From positions 62,001 through 126,000 of the forward strand of contig JANYJZ010000032.1 of NCBI GenBank assembly GCA_025358305.1: a stretch of 64,000 nt of DNA. Direction: 5' to 3'. The position numbers were made by a program, and so were the translations under genes. Source of the DNA: Ignavibacteriota bacterium (GTDB lineage Bacteria > Bacteroidota > Ignavibacteria > UBA10030 > SZUA-254). Below are positions 28,361 to 37,632 of this stretch, piece by piece. Positions within the stretch are counted from its first letter, which is position 1. Each line of letters starts with the position of its first letter. The notes under the pieces are model-generated. The model made no database searches, was not told the origin of the DNA, and saw nothing but the letters and a program-made list of their open reading frames with translations.

Positions 28361-29794
28361 TCATGCGTGCCGGAAGAGTGCTCCCGCGGTCTTGAGCAGG
28401 ATCTTGATGTCGAACCGGAGCGACCAGTTCTCGATATAGTAGATGTCGTACTTGATCCGCTCCTCGAGCGACGAGTTGCCCCGAAGGCCGTTCACCTGCG
28501 CCCACCCCGTCATCCCCGTCTTCACCCTGTGCCGGTCGAGATACTTCGGGATCCGGTCCTTGAACTGGTCGACGAAGTAGGTCCGTTCAGGACGCGGACC
28601 AACGAGGCTCATGTCCCCCCGGAGGACGTTGAAGAGCTGCGGCAGCTCGTCGATGCTCGTCCGGCGCAGGACCTTTCCGACGCGCGTCTGCCGCGGGTCG
28701 TCCACAATGCCGAGGCCGGCCTCCCGGTCCCCCTTCTCCGCCCCCGCCACCATTGTACGGAACTTGATCATCTCGAAGCGCTTCCCGTCGAGGCCGAGCC
28801 GCTCTTGCCGAAAGAAGACCGGCCCCGAGGAGCCGAGCCGGACCGCGACTGCGGCCGCGAGAAGGAACGGCGAGAGAACGACCAGGAGCGAGCCCGCCAA
28901 GACCGCGTCGAACGCCCGCTTCGTGATGCCGCCCCACGACGTCATGGGGTTCCCCTTGAGCCGGATGAACGGGATCCCCTCGATCTCCTGCATCTGCATG
29001 TTCGCGGCGAGGAGCTCGAGGACGTCGGGGACCATCATGAACTCGACGTTCACCCCTTCGCACTCCTCGACGAGCGTGTAGAGCTTCGGATGGTCGGTGT
29101 GGGGAAGAGCGATGAGGGCGAGTTCGATCGATTCCGAGGCGAGTCGGGCGGGGACCTCCGAGAGCGTGCCGATGCATCGCGCCGCAAGAAGGGGCGAGCC
29201 GGCCGCCGGGGGCGCATCCGCGAAATACCCGGCGATGCGGTAGCCGAGGAGCGGATGGTTGTGGAGCACGCCGTAGATCCGGCCCGCGACGTCGCTCGAG
29301 CCGATGATGACCGCGTTGCGCACTTCGCGTCCGAGCCGGTGAAGCGCCACCTCGATTCGCCGGAGGAAGACCCTGCCGAGAAACACCCCGAGGATCGACG
29401 TGAGCCAGAGCAGGACGACGACGACGCGGGAGAACGAAAACGCCCTGTAGAAAAAGGCGGCGCTCATGACGATGAGGATGCCGAGGGTGATGCGGCCGGC
29501 GATGTGAAAGAACTCGTCGGCGAGGCCGACGTTCCGGCGCGCGCCGTAAAGTCCGCGCGACTGGAACAGGAGAAGCCACACGGGGATGATGACGGCCGAG
29601 GCGTAGAGGTAGGCGCCGAACGGGGGCGTGTCCTCGGTGAGCGGCAGGAAGCTGATGACCGCCGTGTTGAACCGCAGCCAGTACGCCAGAAGGAACGACC
29701 CCTCGATCGACAGCGCGTCGAAAAGGACTCCGAGAGCGGGAAGGAGCACGTCGTTGCGGCGGGGGCGCGCCATCACCGGGGTCTCGAGTGTCAA
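28361..29794 (-). CDS. Undecaprenyl-phosphate sugar phosphotransferase (exopolysaccharide polyprenyl glycosylphosphotransferase)
   Basis: Multiple N-terminal TMs; KRAFDAVLAGSLLVVLSPFLLAAAVAVRLGSSGPVFFRQERLGLDGKRFEMIKFRTMV ... RRTSIDELPQLFNVLRGDMSLVGPRPE ... RVKTGMTGWAQVNGLRG. Confidence 0.93.
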   Translation of the reverse strand: MTLETPVMARPRRNDVLLPALGVLFDALSIEGSFLLAYWLRFNTAVISFLPLTEDTPPFGAYLYASAVIIPVWLLLFQSRGLYGARRNVGLADEFFHIAGRITLGILIVMSAAFFYRAFSFSRVVVVLLWLTSILGVFLGRVFLRRIEVALHRLGREVRNAVIIGSSDVAGRIYGVLHNHPLLGYRIAGYFADAPPAAGSPLLAARCIGTLSEVPARLASESIELALIALPHTDHPKLYTLVEECEGVNVEFMMVPDVLELLAANMQMQEIEGIPFIRLKGNPMTSWGGITKRAFDAVLAGSLLVVLSPFLLAAAVAVRLGSSGPVFFRQERLGLDGKRFEMIKFRTMVAGAEKGDREAGLGIVDDPRQTRVGKVLRRTSIDELPQLFNVLRGDMSLVGPRPERTYFVDQFKDRIPKYLDRHRVKTGMTGWAQVNGLRGNSSLEERIKYDIYYIENWSLRFDIKILLKTAGALFRHA

Positions 29795-30393
29795 GCGAAC
29801 ATTTCGTTTTCCACGATGCCGCAGAGGATATGCGCGACCGTGATGTGCCCCTCCTGGATCCGCTGGGTGTCGTCCGACGGAATGATGATCGCGATGTCGA
29901 CGAGGTCCTTCGCGGGTCCTCCGCCCTTCCCGAGGAACCCGATGACGATCATCCCCTTCTTCTTCGCTTCGGCGGCCGCGCGGTTGACGTTTTCCGACTT
30001 GCCGCTCGTGCTGATCGCGATGAGGACGTCGCCCTTGTTCCCGAGTCCCTCCACCTGCCGCGAGAAGATGTTCTCGAAGCCGATATCGTTCCCGCCCGCG
30101 GTGATCATGGAGGAGTCGGTCGTCAGGGCGATCGCCGGGAGCGCTCTCCGGTCGTGCTTCGTCATCCGGATGACGAGCTCGGTGGCGATGTGCTGCGAAT
30201 CCGCCGCGCTTCCGCCGTTGCCGCAGAGGAGCACCTTGCCGCCCTCCTTGTACGTCCGGAGGATCGCGTCGACAGCCTTGAGGATGTCGCCGGCGCAGGC
30301 CTCGTACATCCGCTTCTTCGTATCGGCGCTGTCGTTGAGCTGGTCCTGGATGTATTTCTGTCGATAGACGAGCGTGAGCGGCGAGTGTGCCAT
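29791..30393 (-). CDS. gmhA: SIS-domain phosphoheptose isomerase
   Basis: GGKVLLCGNGGSAADSQHIATELV ... GNKGDVLIAISTSGKSENVNRAAAEAKKKGMIVIGFLGKGGG ... QEGHITVAHILCGIVE. Confidence 0.88.
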   Translation of the reverse strand: MAHSPLTLVYRQKYIQDQLNDSADTKKRMYEACAGDILKAVDAILRTYKEGGKVLLCGNGGSAADSQHIATELVIRMTKHDRRALPAIALTTDSSMITAGGNDIGFENIFSRQVEGLGNKGDVLIAISTSGKSENVNRAAAEAKKKGMIVIGFLGKGGGPAKDLVDIAIIIPSDDTQRIQEGHITVAHILCGIVENEMFA

Positions 30394-30473
30394 GGTGGTA
30401 TGTCGTAAAGTGATCGGTTTCAGTGACCCCGGCGCTCCTTCAACAAGAGCACTTGGGGGAGGTGACACTTGGT

Positions 30474-33326
30474 TTACATCATGCCGCGTACGATCGCGAG
30501 GGTCTCGGCCAAGGCGTCGTCGAGTTTTCCGGCGTCCTTCCCTCCAGCCGTCGCCAGGTGCGGCCGTCCGCCGCCCCCGCCGCCGACGCGGCGCGCGAGC
30601 TCGCCGACGATCTTGCCGGCCTGGAGCTTCTTCCCCGCGACGAGGTCGTCGGTGACGACGCAGACAAATGCCGCCTTGTCGTCGATGACGGCGCCGAGGA
30701 CGCCGACGCCGGAGGTGAGCTTCGTCCGGAGCGCGTCGCCCAGGGACTTCAATTCATCCATGTCCAGCGCGGCGATCCGTGACGACACAACGGTGATCGC
30801 GCCAACCTTCTCGCCCGAGGAAGCGAGCTCGTCAATGCCGCCGGAGGCTTCCTTCATCCGCTTGGCGCTGAGCGCCTTCTTCAGTTCGTGCGCCCGTTCG
30901 CCCGCTTCTTCGATCGCCTTCTCGCGTTGGGCAAGGAGGCCGTCGAGAAGCCCGATCGATGCGCGGTCCACTGTCCCGGCTGGAAGCGTGACGGCGCCGA
31001 GCGACGGCCGCGCCGCCTTTCCGGGATGCGCCCCAAGGGAGAGCTGCCGCCCGAGGTCCTCCTCCTCCCGAATGAGTTTCTCGAGCTGCGCGTCAAGCTC
31101 GCCGATGTGCGCCGCGCGCTTTCGGACGTACTGCGCCAGGCCTTCGCCCGTCACCGCCTCGAGCCGGCGTATGCCGCTCGCGATCCCCGACTCCGAAACG
31201 ATCTTGAACAGCCCGATCTCGCGCGTGTTTCGGACATGTGTCCCGCCGCAGAGCTCGACGGAGAACCCCGGGTCGATCTCGACGATGCGCACTCGGTCGC
31301 CGTACTTGTCGCCGAAGAACATCTTGACGTTCGGGTAGCGCGCCTTCGCCGCTTCGATCGTGAGCCACTCCTTCGGATCGTTCAAGGCGTGGACGGCGAT
31401 GTTCTCTCCGATCTTTCCGTTGACGATCTCCTCGATCTCCCTGAGCTGGTCGTGCGTGATGCGCTCGAAATGGTTGAAGTCGAACCGCAGATGCTCCGGG
31501 GAGACGAGAGATCCCTGCTGATGGGCATGCGTCCCGAGGACGCGCCTCAAGGCCTCGTGAACAAGGTGCGTCGCGCTATGGTTCCGTTCGATGTTCCTCC
31601 GGCGGTCCGGGCCTACCTCCGCAGCTACGGCGTCGCCGGGCTGGAGATCTGCGGCGGTCTTGAGAACGAGGATGCCGAGGGTGTCGTTTCGGACGGTGTC
31701 AAGGACGTCGAGGATCGCTCCGGAGTGCCGGACGACGCCCGTGTCGCCGACCTGGCCGCCGGACTCGCCGTAGAACGGCGAGGCTTCGATCACCAGGAGG
31801 TTCCCCTCGACCTGGACGACGGTCGTCTGGGAGAAAAGATCTTCGTATCCCGTGAAACGCGCGCTCTTGCGGACGGCGCTGACGTCAAGTTTCTTGGCAT
31901 CCGTGCTGCCGAGGAGCGCCGAGGCGACGCCGGACGCCTTGTCGGGCCTCGCGAGGCCCGACCGACGAGCGCCGCGGGCACGAGATTTCTGTTCCTCCAT
32001 GAGGCGCCCGAACACGGACGTGTCGACCGTGAGGCCACGTTCCGCGGCCATGAGTTCAGTGAGATCGAGCGGAAAGCCGTACGTGTCGTAGAGCTTGAAT
32101 GCCTCATCGCCGGGGAACTCGCCCGCGCCGCCAAGGCGTTTGGCGACCGCGTCGAAGACCTCGAGGCCGCGGTCGAGCGTTGCGTTGAAGCTCTCTTCTT
32201 CCCCCTTGATGACGCGCTCGATGTGCGCTTGGCGCTCACGGAGCTCGGGATACTGCGCGCCCATCGACGCAACGACGGCCTGGACGATCTCGAAGATGAA
32301 CGGATCGTGCATGTCGAGCGTGCGCCCGAATCGCGCCGCGCGCCGTAATATCCGGCGCATGACATAGCCTCTGCCCTCGTTCGAGGGGATGGCGCCGTCG
32401 GCGATGGAACAAGAGAGCATCCGCACATGGTCGGCGATGACGCGCATGGCGACATCGGTCTCGAACTGCGAGAGTTCGGCATCGGGCACCGGGCCCGTGT
32501 ACGCGCCGCGCAGATCGGCCTGCGAGATGAACCGACCGGCGTACGGCTTCCCCGTCACCGATGAGATCCTGCCGATGATGGGGAGAAAGACATCCGTGTC
32601 GTAGTTCGACCGCTTCTGCTGGAGGACGGCGCAGATGCGCTCGAACCCCATGCCCGTGTCGACGTGCTTCGCTGGCAGGGGCGTCAGCGCGCCGACCGCA
32701 TCCCGGTCGTATTGGATGAAGACGAGGTTCCAGATCTCCATGACGCGCGGGTCGCCCGCGTTGACGAGATCGCGCCCAGATCCGTCGGGCGTGAGGTCGA
32801 CGTGGATCTCCGAGCAGGGGCCGCAGGGACCGGTCTCCCCCATCTCCCAGAAGTTGTCCTTCTTCCCGAACCGGAGCACATGCGACGCCTCGATGTCCGT
32901 GACACTCGTCCAGAGCCCGGCGGCCTCGTCGTCCGACTCGAACACGGTGACGAACAGCCGCTTCTTGTCGAGGCCCCAGACATGCGTCAGGAGTTCCCAG
33001 GCCCAGGAGATCGCCTCTTTCTTGTAGTAGTCTCCGAACGACCAGTTACCGAGCATCTCGAAGAGGGTGTGGTGGTAGGTGTCGCGGCCCACTTCTTCGA
33101 GGTCGTTGTGCTTGCCGCTGACGCGGATGCACTTCTGCGAATCGGCGGCGCGCACATAGTCGCGCTTCCCCGTGCCGAGGAAGACGTCCTTGAACTGGTT
33201 CATTCCCGCGTTGGTGAACAGGAGCGTCGGATCTTCGAACGGGATGACGGGAGCGCTCGGTACGATGCGGTGCGCGCGCTCTTCAAAAAAACGGAGAAAA
33301 CTCGATCGGATCTCTGTGGATGTCAT
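30474..33326 (-). CDS. alaS: Alanyl-tRNA synthetase
   Basis: MTSTEIRSSFLRFFEERAHRIVPSAPVIPFEDPTLLFTNAGMNQFKDVFLG ... NHSATHLVHEALRRVLGTHAHQQGSLVSPEHLRFDF ... ELCGGTHVRNTREIGLFKI. Confidence 0.97.
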   Translation of the reverse strand: MTSTEIRSSFLRFFEERAHRIVPSAPVIPFEDPTLLFTNAGMNQFKDVFLGTGKRDYVRAADSQKCIRVSGKHNDLEEVGRDTYHHTLFEMLGNWSFGDYYKKEAISWAWELLTHVWGLDKKRLFVTVFESDDEAAGLWTSVTDIEASHVLRFGKKDNFWEMGETGPCGPCSEIHVDLTPDGSGRDLVNAGDPRVMEIWNLVFIQYDRDAVGALTPLPAKHVDTGMGFERICAVLQQKRSNYDTDVFLPIIGRISSVTGKPYAGRFISQADLRGAYTGPVPDAELSQFETDVAMRVIADHVRMLSCSIADGAIPSNEGRGYVMRRILRRAARFGRTLDMHDPFIFEIVQAVVASMGAQYPELRERQAHIERVIKGEEESFNATLDRGLEVFDAVAKRLGGAGEFPGDEAFKLYDTYGFPLDLTELMAAERGLTVDTSVFGRLMEEQKSRARGARRSGLARPDKASGVASALLGSTDAKKLDVSAVRKSARFTGYEDLFSQTTVVQVEGNLLVIEASPFYGESGGQVGDTGVVRHSGAILDVLDTVRNDTLGILVLKTAADLQPGDAVAAEVGPDRRRNIERNHSATHLVHEALRRVLGTHAHQQGSLVSPEHLRFDFNHFERITHDQLREIEEIVNGKIGENIAVHALNDPKEWLTIEAAKARYPNVKMFFGDKYGDRVRIVEIDPGFSVELCGGTHVRNTREIGLFKIVSESGIASGIRRLEAVTGEGLAQYVRKRAAHIGELDAQLEKLIREEEDLGRQLSLGAHPGKAARPSLGAVTLPAGTVDRASIGLLDGLLAQREKAIEEAGERAHELKKALSAKRMKEASGGIDELASSGEKVGAITVVSSRIAALDMDELKSLGDALRTKLTSGVGVLGAVIDDKAAFVCVVTDDLVAGKKLQAGKIVGELARRVGGGGGGRPHLATAGGKDAGKLDDALAETLAIVRGMM

Positions 33327-33374
33327 GGTTGCTAAAATAGTTGAATGGAACGGCCGGCCCCGCTTCGACTCTGC

Positions 33375-33662
33375 CTATACCTCGATCTGCGTCATGAGGT
33401 CGATCTCCTCCAGGACGGAGCTCACCTGCACGCACCGCGTCACTTCCCCCTCGAAGACGGTGGCTTTCCCGGTATGATGCACTTCCCAGGTCAGGGCCTC
33501 CGCTTTCGCGGTTTCACAGCCGGTCGCCTTGATGATCTGGTTGATCACCTCTTCGAACGTATGGACCTCGTCGTTGAACAGGATGACCCTGGCCGGATAC
33601 TCGAGGCCGAGATCAGGGGCATGCTCATCGTGCGCATGGGATAAAGGATCGGTTGCTGTCAT
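33375..33662 (-). CDS. clpS: ATP-dependent Clp protease adaptor ClpS
   Basis: YPARVILFNDEVHTFEEVINQIIKATGCETAKAEALTWEVHHTGKATVFEGEVTRCVQVSSVLEEIDL. Confidence 0.9.
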   Translation of the reverse strand: MTATDPLSHAHDEHAPDLGLEYPARVILFNDEVHTFEEVINQIIKATGCETAKAEALTWEVHHTGKATVFEGEVTRCVQVSSVLEEIDLMTQIEV

Positions 33663-33695
33663 GATAACGGGTACAATGGCATTGAAACTCACCCA

Positions 33696-33724
33696 AAAGT
33701 AGCAAGAATCAGGCACTTATGCAA
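33696..33724 (-). promoter_or_regulatory. Candidate clpS promoter
   Basis: Minus strand TTGCAT-N17-TACTTT. Confidence 0.4.
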
Positions 33725-33733
33725 GACGGTCTA

Positions 33734-33762
33734 TTGACTTTCTACTGGAGAAGAAATATATT
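33734..33762 (+). promoter_or_regulatory. Candidate promoter of 1229-aa T9SS beta-propeller gene
   Basis: TTGACT-N17-TATATT. Confidence 0.55.
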
Positions 33763-33776
33763 AGAGTTCCGTAGAA

Positions 33777-36700
33777 GTGCTCATTCAGAGAGGCATGAGA
33801 CCCCACAAGACCATACTACTCGCTGCGTTCATTCTGTTCCTCGCGACGTTCTTCGCAGTGCTCCGGCACGGCGCAGGCGCACCGGCATGGGCCGAGCGCG
33901 CTGAGACCGAAGAGACTGGTGAGATCGGCGGAGCCTGGGGCGCATTCGAATGGTGGTACGCCCAGCGCGCGCAGCCGTTCGACCTCATACCCGCGCAAGG
34001 ACTGCAGCGCGCCGCCCTCTACGCCCGCACGTCGATGAAACAGGAACGCACCGCCAACAGGATCTCGAGCGCCGAGTCGGGCTGGATGTCCCTCGGACCG
34101 GTCAACGTCGGGGGCCGCGTTCTCGCGATCGCCGTCGATCCGTCCGACCGGAACACGGTCTGGGTTGGCTCCGCCAGCGGCGGGCTCTGGAAGTCGACGG
34201 TCGGCGGCATCGGTTCCACCGCCTGGAACCGCGTCACGACCGGATTTCCGACGCTCTCGGTCAGCGCGATCGCGCTCGACCCCTCCTCCCCTTCCACCAT
34301 CTACATCGGTACCGGCGAGATCAGCCTCTACCACCGCCCGCTCATCGGCATTCCAGGCGCTCGGTCTTCGTACGGGCTCGGCGTCCTCAAATCGACCGAC
34401 GGCGGATTGAACTGGAGCATGACGGGACTGACCTCTGAGTTCGAGGACATCACGGCGGTCGAGAAGGTCCTCGTGAACCCCCTCAACCCGCACACGATCT
34501 ACGCCGCGACGAGCGAAGGGACATTCCGGAGCCGGAACGGCGGGGCGGACTGGACGAAGATCCACAGCGTGACGATGGCCATGGACCTCATCATGAGCCC
34601 GGCGGACACGAATCTCCTCTATGTTTCCTGCGGGAGCCTCAACTCTTCCGCCAACCCCGGCCTCTACGCCACGTTGGACGCGGGGAACAGCTGGACGCAG
34701 ATGACGAACGGCCTCCCGCTCGTGAACTTCGGCAGAACGGCGCTTGCGATCTCTCCGTCGAGCCCGTCGGTCGTCTATGCGGGGGTCGCCAATGCGAGCT
34801 CGTCGTCCATCCTCGGGCTCTACCGCACGACGAACGGCGGAGGGAGCTGGGCGCTCGCGACGACGGTGAACTACGTCGGGAGCCAGGGTTGGTACGACAA
34901 CGTCGTCGCGGTCCATCCGACGAACCCCGACACGGTCTACTGCGCGGGGTTCAACATCCACCGGTCGGCCGACGGCGGCGCCACGCTCCCCCAGATCTCC
35001 TCGAGCGGCGTCCACGTCGACCAGCACGCCATCGCCTTCGACCCGGTCGACCCCTCGGTCATGTATTTTGGGAACGACGGCGGCATCTACAAGAGCACCG
35101 ACGGCGGCACGACGTTCATGAACATCAGCAACAACTTCCTCACCACGCAGTTCTATCCGGGGTTCGCGAACTCCGCGACCGACACGAACCTCTTCATCGG
35201 CGGGCTCCAGGATAACGGTACGCTCAAGCATGTCGGGAACGGCTACTGGCAGCAGATCTTCGGTGGCGACGGCGGATGGTGCGCCATCGACCCCGTGCAC
35301 ACGAACCTCCTCTACTTTGAGTACCAGTACCTCCAGCTCTACCGGTCGGTGAACAACGGCGTCTCCGCGGGCCCGATCATGAACGGCCTGCCGATCGGCG
35401 CGTCGAACGCGAACTTCATCCCCCCGTTCGTCATGTCCCCCTCTTCGCCGTCGATCCTCTACGCCGGGAACAAGAACGTCTACAAGACGACGAACGGCGG
35501 ACTCCTCTGGTTCGCACCGAACGGCGGGGCGAACTTCAACGGCACGCCGGTGGCATGTATCGGGGTCTCCAAAACAAGCCCGGACACGCTCCTGGCCGCC
35601 ACCGGGACGGGATCCCTCGGTGTCACCTCCGCGTTTGAGGTGTTCGCTTCGGTCAACGGCGGGCAATCCTGGACGAACGTCACCGGGACATTGCCCAACC
35701 GCTATCCGACCGACCTGGAGTTCGATCCGACGAACAGCGCGACCGTCTACGTCACCTACTCGGGGTTCGGCGCGCCGCACGTGTTCAGATCGACGAACGT
35801 CGGCCAGTCGTGGACGGACATCTCTGCCGGTCTTCCCGACATCCCGCACCAGTCGATCGTCGTCGACCCGGAATACCCGGACCACCTCTATCTCGGCACC
35901 GATCTCGGCGTCTACCGCTCCACGGACGGCGGCGGGAGCTGGGAGGATTTCAGCGTCGGCATGCCGCCGGCGATGATCCTCGACCTCACGATCTCCCGGG
36001 AGAATAACGCCTTGAGGGCGGCCACGTTCGGCAGCGGGCTCTACCAACGCAAGCTCCACCGCACCCCGCTCGTCGCCCTCTCCTCGCCCTCCGGCGGCGA
36101 GAAGTATGTCTCGGGGGAAACGCACCCGATCACGTGGACGCAGAAGTTCCTCGAGTCGGTCCGGCTCGAACTTTCCACCGACGGCGGTGGCACCTGGAGC
36201 CTCATCGCGGACAATGTCCCGGCCGCGCCGGGGAGTTATGCGTGGGTCGTGCCAGGTACCACGACCTTTCACGCCCTCGTGCGCATCATCGACGCCGGGA
36301 GCGCCGAGGCATCCGACACGACCGCCGCCGAGTTCGGGATCTACTTTAATCCGGACGTCGCGCAGGGCTGGAACCTCATCAGCGTCGACCGGATCCCTCC
36401 CGACCCCTTGTGCACCTCGGTGTTCCCCACGTCCATCTCCAAGCCGTTCCGTTTCACGAACGGGTACGTCGAAGCCGACTCGCTCAACCCCGGCGTCGGC
36501 TACTGGCTGAAGTTCCCGGACCCGCAGTTCACCGACCTCATGGGGGATTCGCTCCAGAGCGACACGATTGACGTGAAGGCGGGGTGGAACATCATCGGAT
36601 CGGTCTCCCAGCCCGTCCCCGTCGCCGAGATCATCGAGCACCCCGCCGGCAACATTTCGTCCTTCATCTACAGCTTCCGGGGGGGCTATTCGACGACCGA

Positions 36701-37466
36701 CTCGATCATTCCGAAGCGCGCCTTCTGGGTCAAGGTGGCCTCCAGCGGCACGCTCGTCCTTCCCTACCTGGGGCCGGGATCCCCCGCAGCGCCGAAAGGC
36801 ACCCATCCAGGGCCGCTGCCGGAGAATGAGATCACGCTCACCGACCATGACGGGTCGTCCCAGACGCTCTATCTCGCCGAAGGAACGCCTAGCGGAAGGT
36901 TCGGCCGCGCCGAGATGCCTCCCGCGCCGCCAGCCGGCGTCTTTGACGCACGATTCGCCTCCAACGCTTTGGCGGAATCGTTCGCGGGACCCGACGGTAC
37001 GCCGGTCGTCCGGATGCTCCAGGTGCGCGATGCCGCTTATCCTCTGACGGTACACTGGAACATGGGAGCCGGCGCACACGGCATCTTCACACTCGTTTCC
37101 GGCTCCGCCACGACCGAACTCGAGGGGGAGGGGAGCACGGTCCTTGCCGGATCCACGCCGCTTTCGGTCGCCTATGCCCCGGGCGCGCCGACCGCGCTGC
37201 CGAGAGCGTTCGCATTGTATCAAAATTACCCGAATCCGTTCAACCCAACGACGACCATCCGGTATGATCTTCCCGAACAGGCACGGGTTTCCGTCCGCAT
37301 CTACGACCTCCTCGGCAGGCAGATCGCCTCTCTTGCCGACGCCGTAGAGCCGGCCGGCGTTCGTGCGGTGCGCTGGGACGCCGCGGGGATCCCGAGCGGC
37401 ATCTATTTCTGCACGGTTCGCACCGGTACGCAGAGCGCGACACGAAAGATGCTGCTCCTTCGCTAG
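33777..37466 (+). CDS. Large secreted beta-propeller (BNR/sortilin-like) protein with T9SS C-terminal domain
   Basis: Asp-box repeats (STDGGLNWSMT, TTNGGGSWALA, STDGGTTFMNI, SVNGGQSWTNV, STDGGGSWEDF); GWNLIS/GWNIIGS module; [23 protein letters not shown]...SGIYFCTVRTGTQSATRKMLLLR tail. Confidence 0.92.
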   Translation: MLIQRGMRPHKTILLAAFILFLATFFAVLRHGAGAPAWAERAETEETGEIGGAWGAFEWWYAQRAQPFDLIPAQGLQRAALYARTSMKQERTANRISSAESGWMSLGPVNVGGRVLAIAVDPSDRNTVWVGSASGGLWKSTVGGIGSTAWNRVTTGFPTLSVSAIALDPSSPSTIYIGTGEISLYHRPLIGIPGARSSYGLGVLKSTDGGLNWSMTGLTSEFEDITAVEKVLVNPLNPHTIYAATSEGTFRSRNGGADWTKIHSVTMAMDLIMSPADTNLLYVSCGSLNSSANPGLYATLDAGNSWTQMTNGLPLVNFGRTALAISPSSPSVVYAGVANASSSSILGLYRTTNGGGSWALATTVNYVGSQGWYDNVVAVHPTNPDTVYCAGFNIHRSADGGATLPQISSSGVHVDQHAIAFDPVDPSVMYFGNDGGIYKSTDGGTTFMNISNNFLTTQFYPGFANSATDTNLFIGGLQDNGTLKHVGNGYWQQIFGGDGGWCAIDPVHTNLLYFEYQYLQLYRSVNNGVSAGPIMNGLPIGASNANFIPPFVMSPSSPSILYAGNKNVYKTTNGGLLWFAPNGGANFNGTPVACIGVSKTSPDTLLAATGTGSLGVTSAFEVFASVNGGQSWTNVTGTLPNRYPTDLEFDPTNSATVYVTYSGFGAPHVFRSTNVGQSWTDISAGLPDIPHQSIVVDPEYPDHLYLGTDLGVYRSTDGGGSWEDFSVGMPPAMILDLTISRENNALRAATFGSGLYQRKLHRTPLVALSSPSGGEKYVSGETHPITWTQKFLESVRLELSTDGGGTWSLIADNVPAAPGSYAWVVPGTTTFHALVRIIDAGSAEASDTTAAEFGIYFNPDVAQGWNLISVDRIPPDPLCTSVFPTSISKPFRFTNGYVEADSLNPGVGYWLKFPDPQFTDLMGDSLQSDTIDVKAGWNIIGSVSQPVPVAEIIEHPAGNISSFIYSFRGGYSTTDSIIPKRAFWVKVASSGTLVLPYLGPGSPAAPKGTHPGPLPENEITLTDHDGSSQTLYLAEGTPSGRFGRAEMPPAPPAGVFDARFASNALAESFAGPDGTPVVRMLQVRDAAYPLTVHWNMGAGAHGIFTLVSGSATTELEGEGSTVLAGSTPLSVAYAPGAPTALPRAFALYQNYPNPFNPTTTIRYDLPEQARVSVRIYDLLGRQIASLADAVEPAGVRAVRWDAAGIPSGIYFCTVRTGTQSATRKMLLLR

Positions 37467-37514
37467 TCCGTTTCCAATTCTCGTGGGATGACCGCAGATT
37501 CAGGCATTTTCCCC

Positions 37515-37543
37515 TTGACTGAAGGCAGAATAAAGAGTACATT
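37515..37543 (+). promoter_or_regulatory. Candidate promoter of 2152-aa beta-helix gene
   Basis: TTGACT-N17-TACATT. Confidence 0.5.
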
Positions 37544-37632
37544 TATCAGGCTTTGCACGTAGAGATAGAACCTTCCACCCTTAACCGAGCAATTTCAAAA
37601 GTTCCACTACTTTCACCACTCTGGAGACCACC

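Noticed and set aside
33816-37223. 1135-aa minus-strand ORF
   Set aside because: Antisense to the beta-propeller T9SS gene, whose forward translation has signal peptide, Asp boxes and CTD; the reverse product is Arg/Asp/Val-rich with no motifs.
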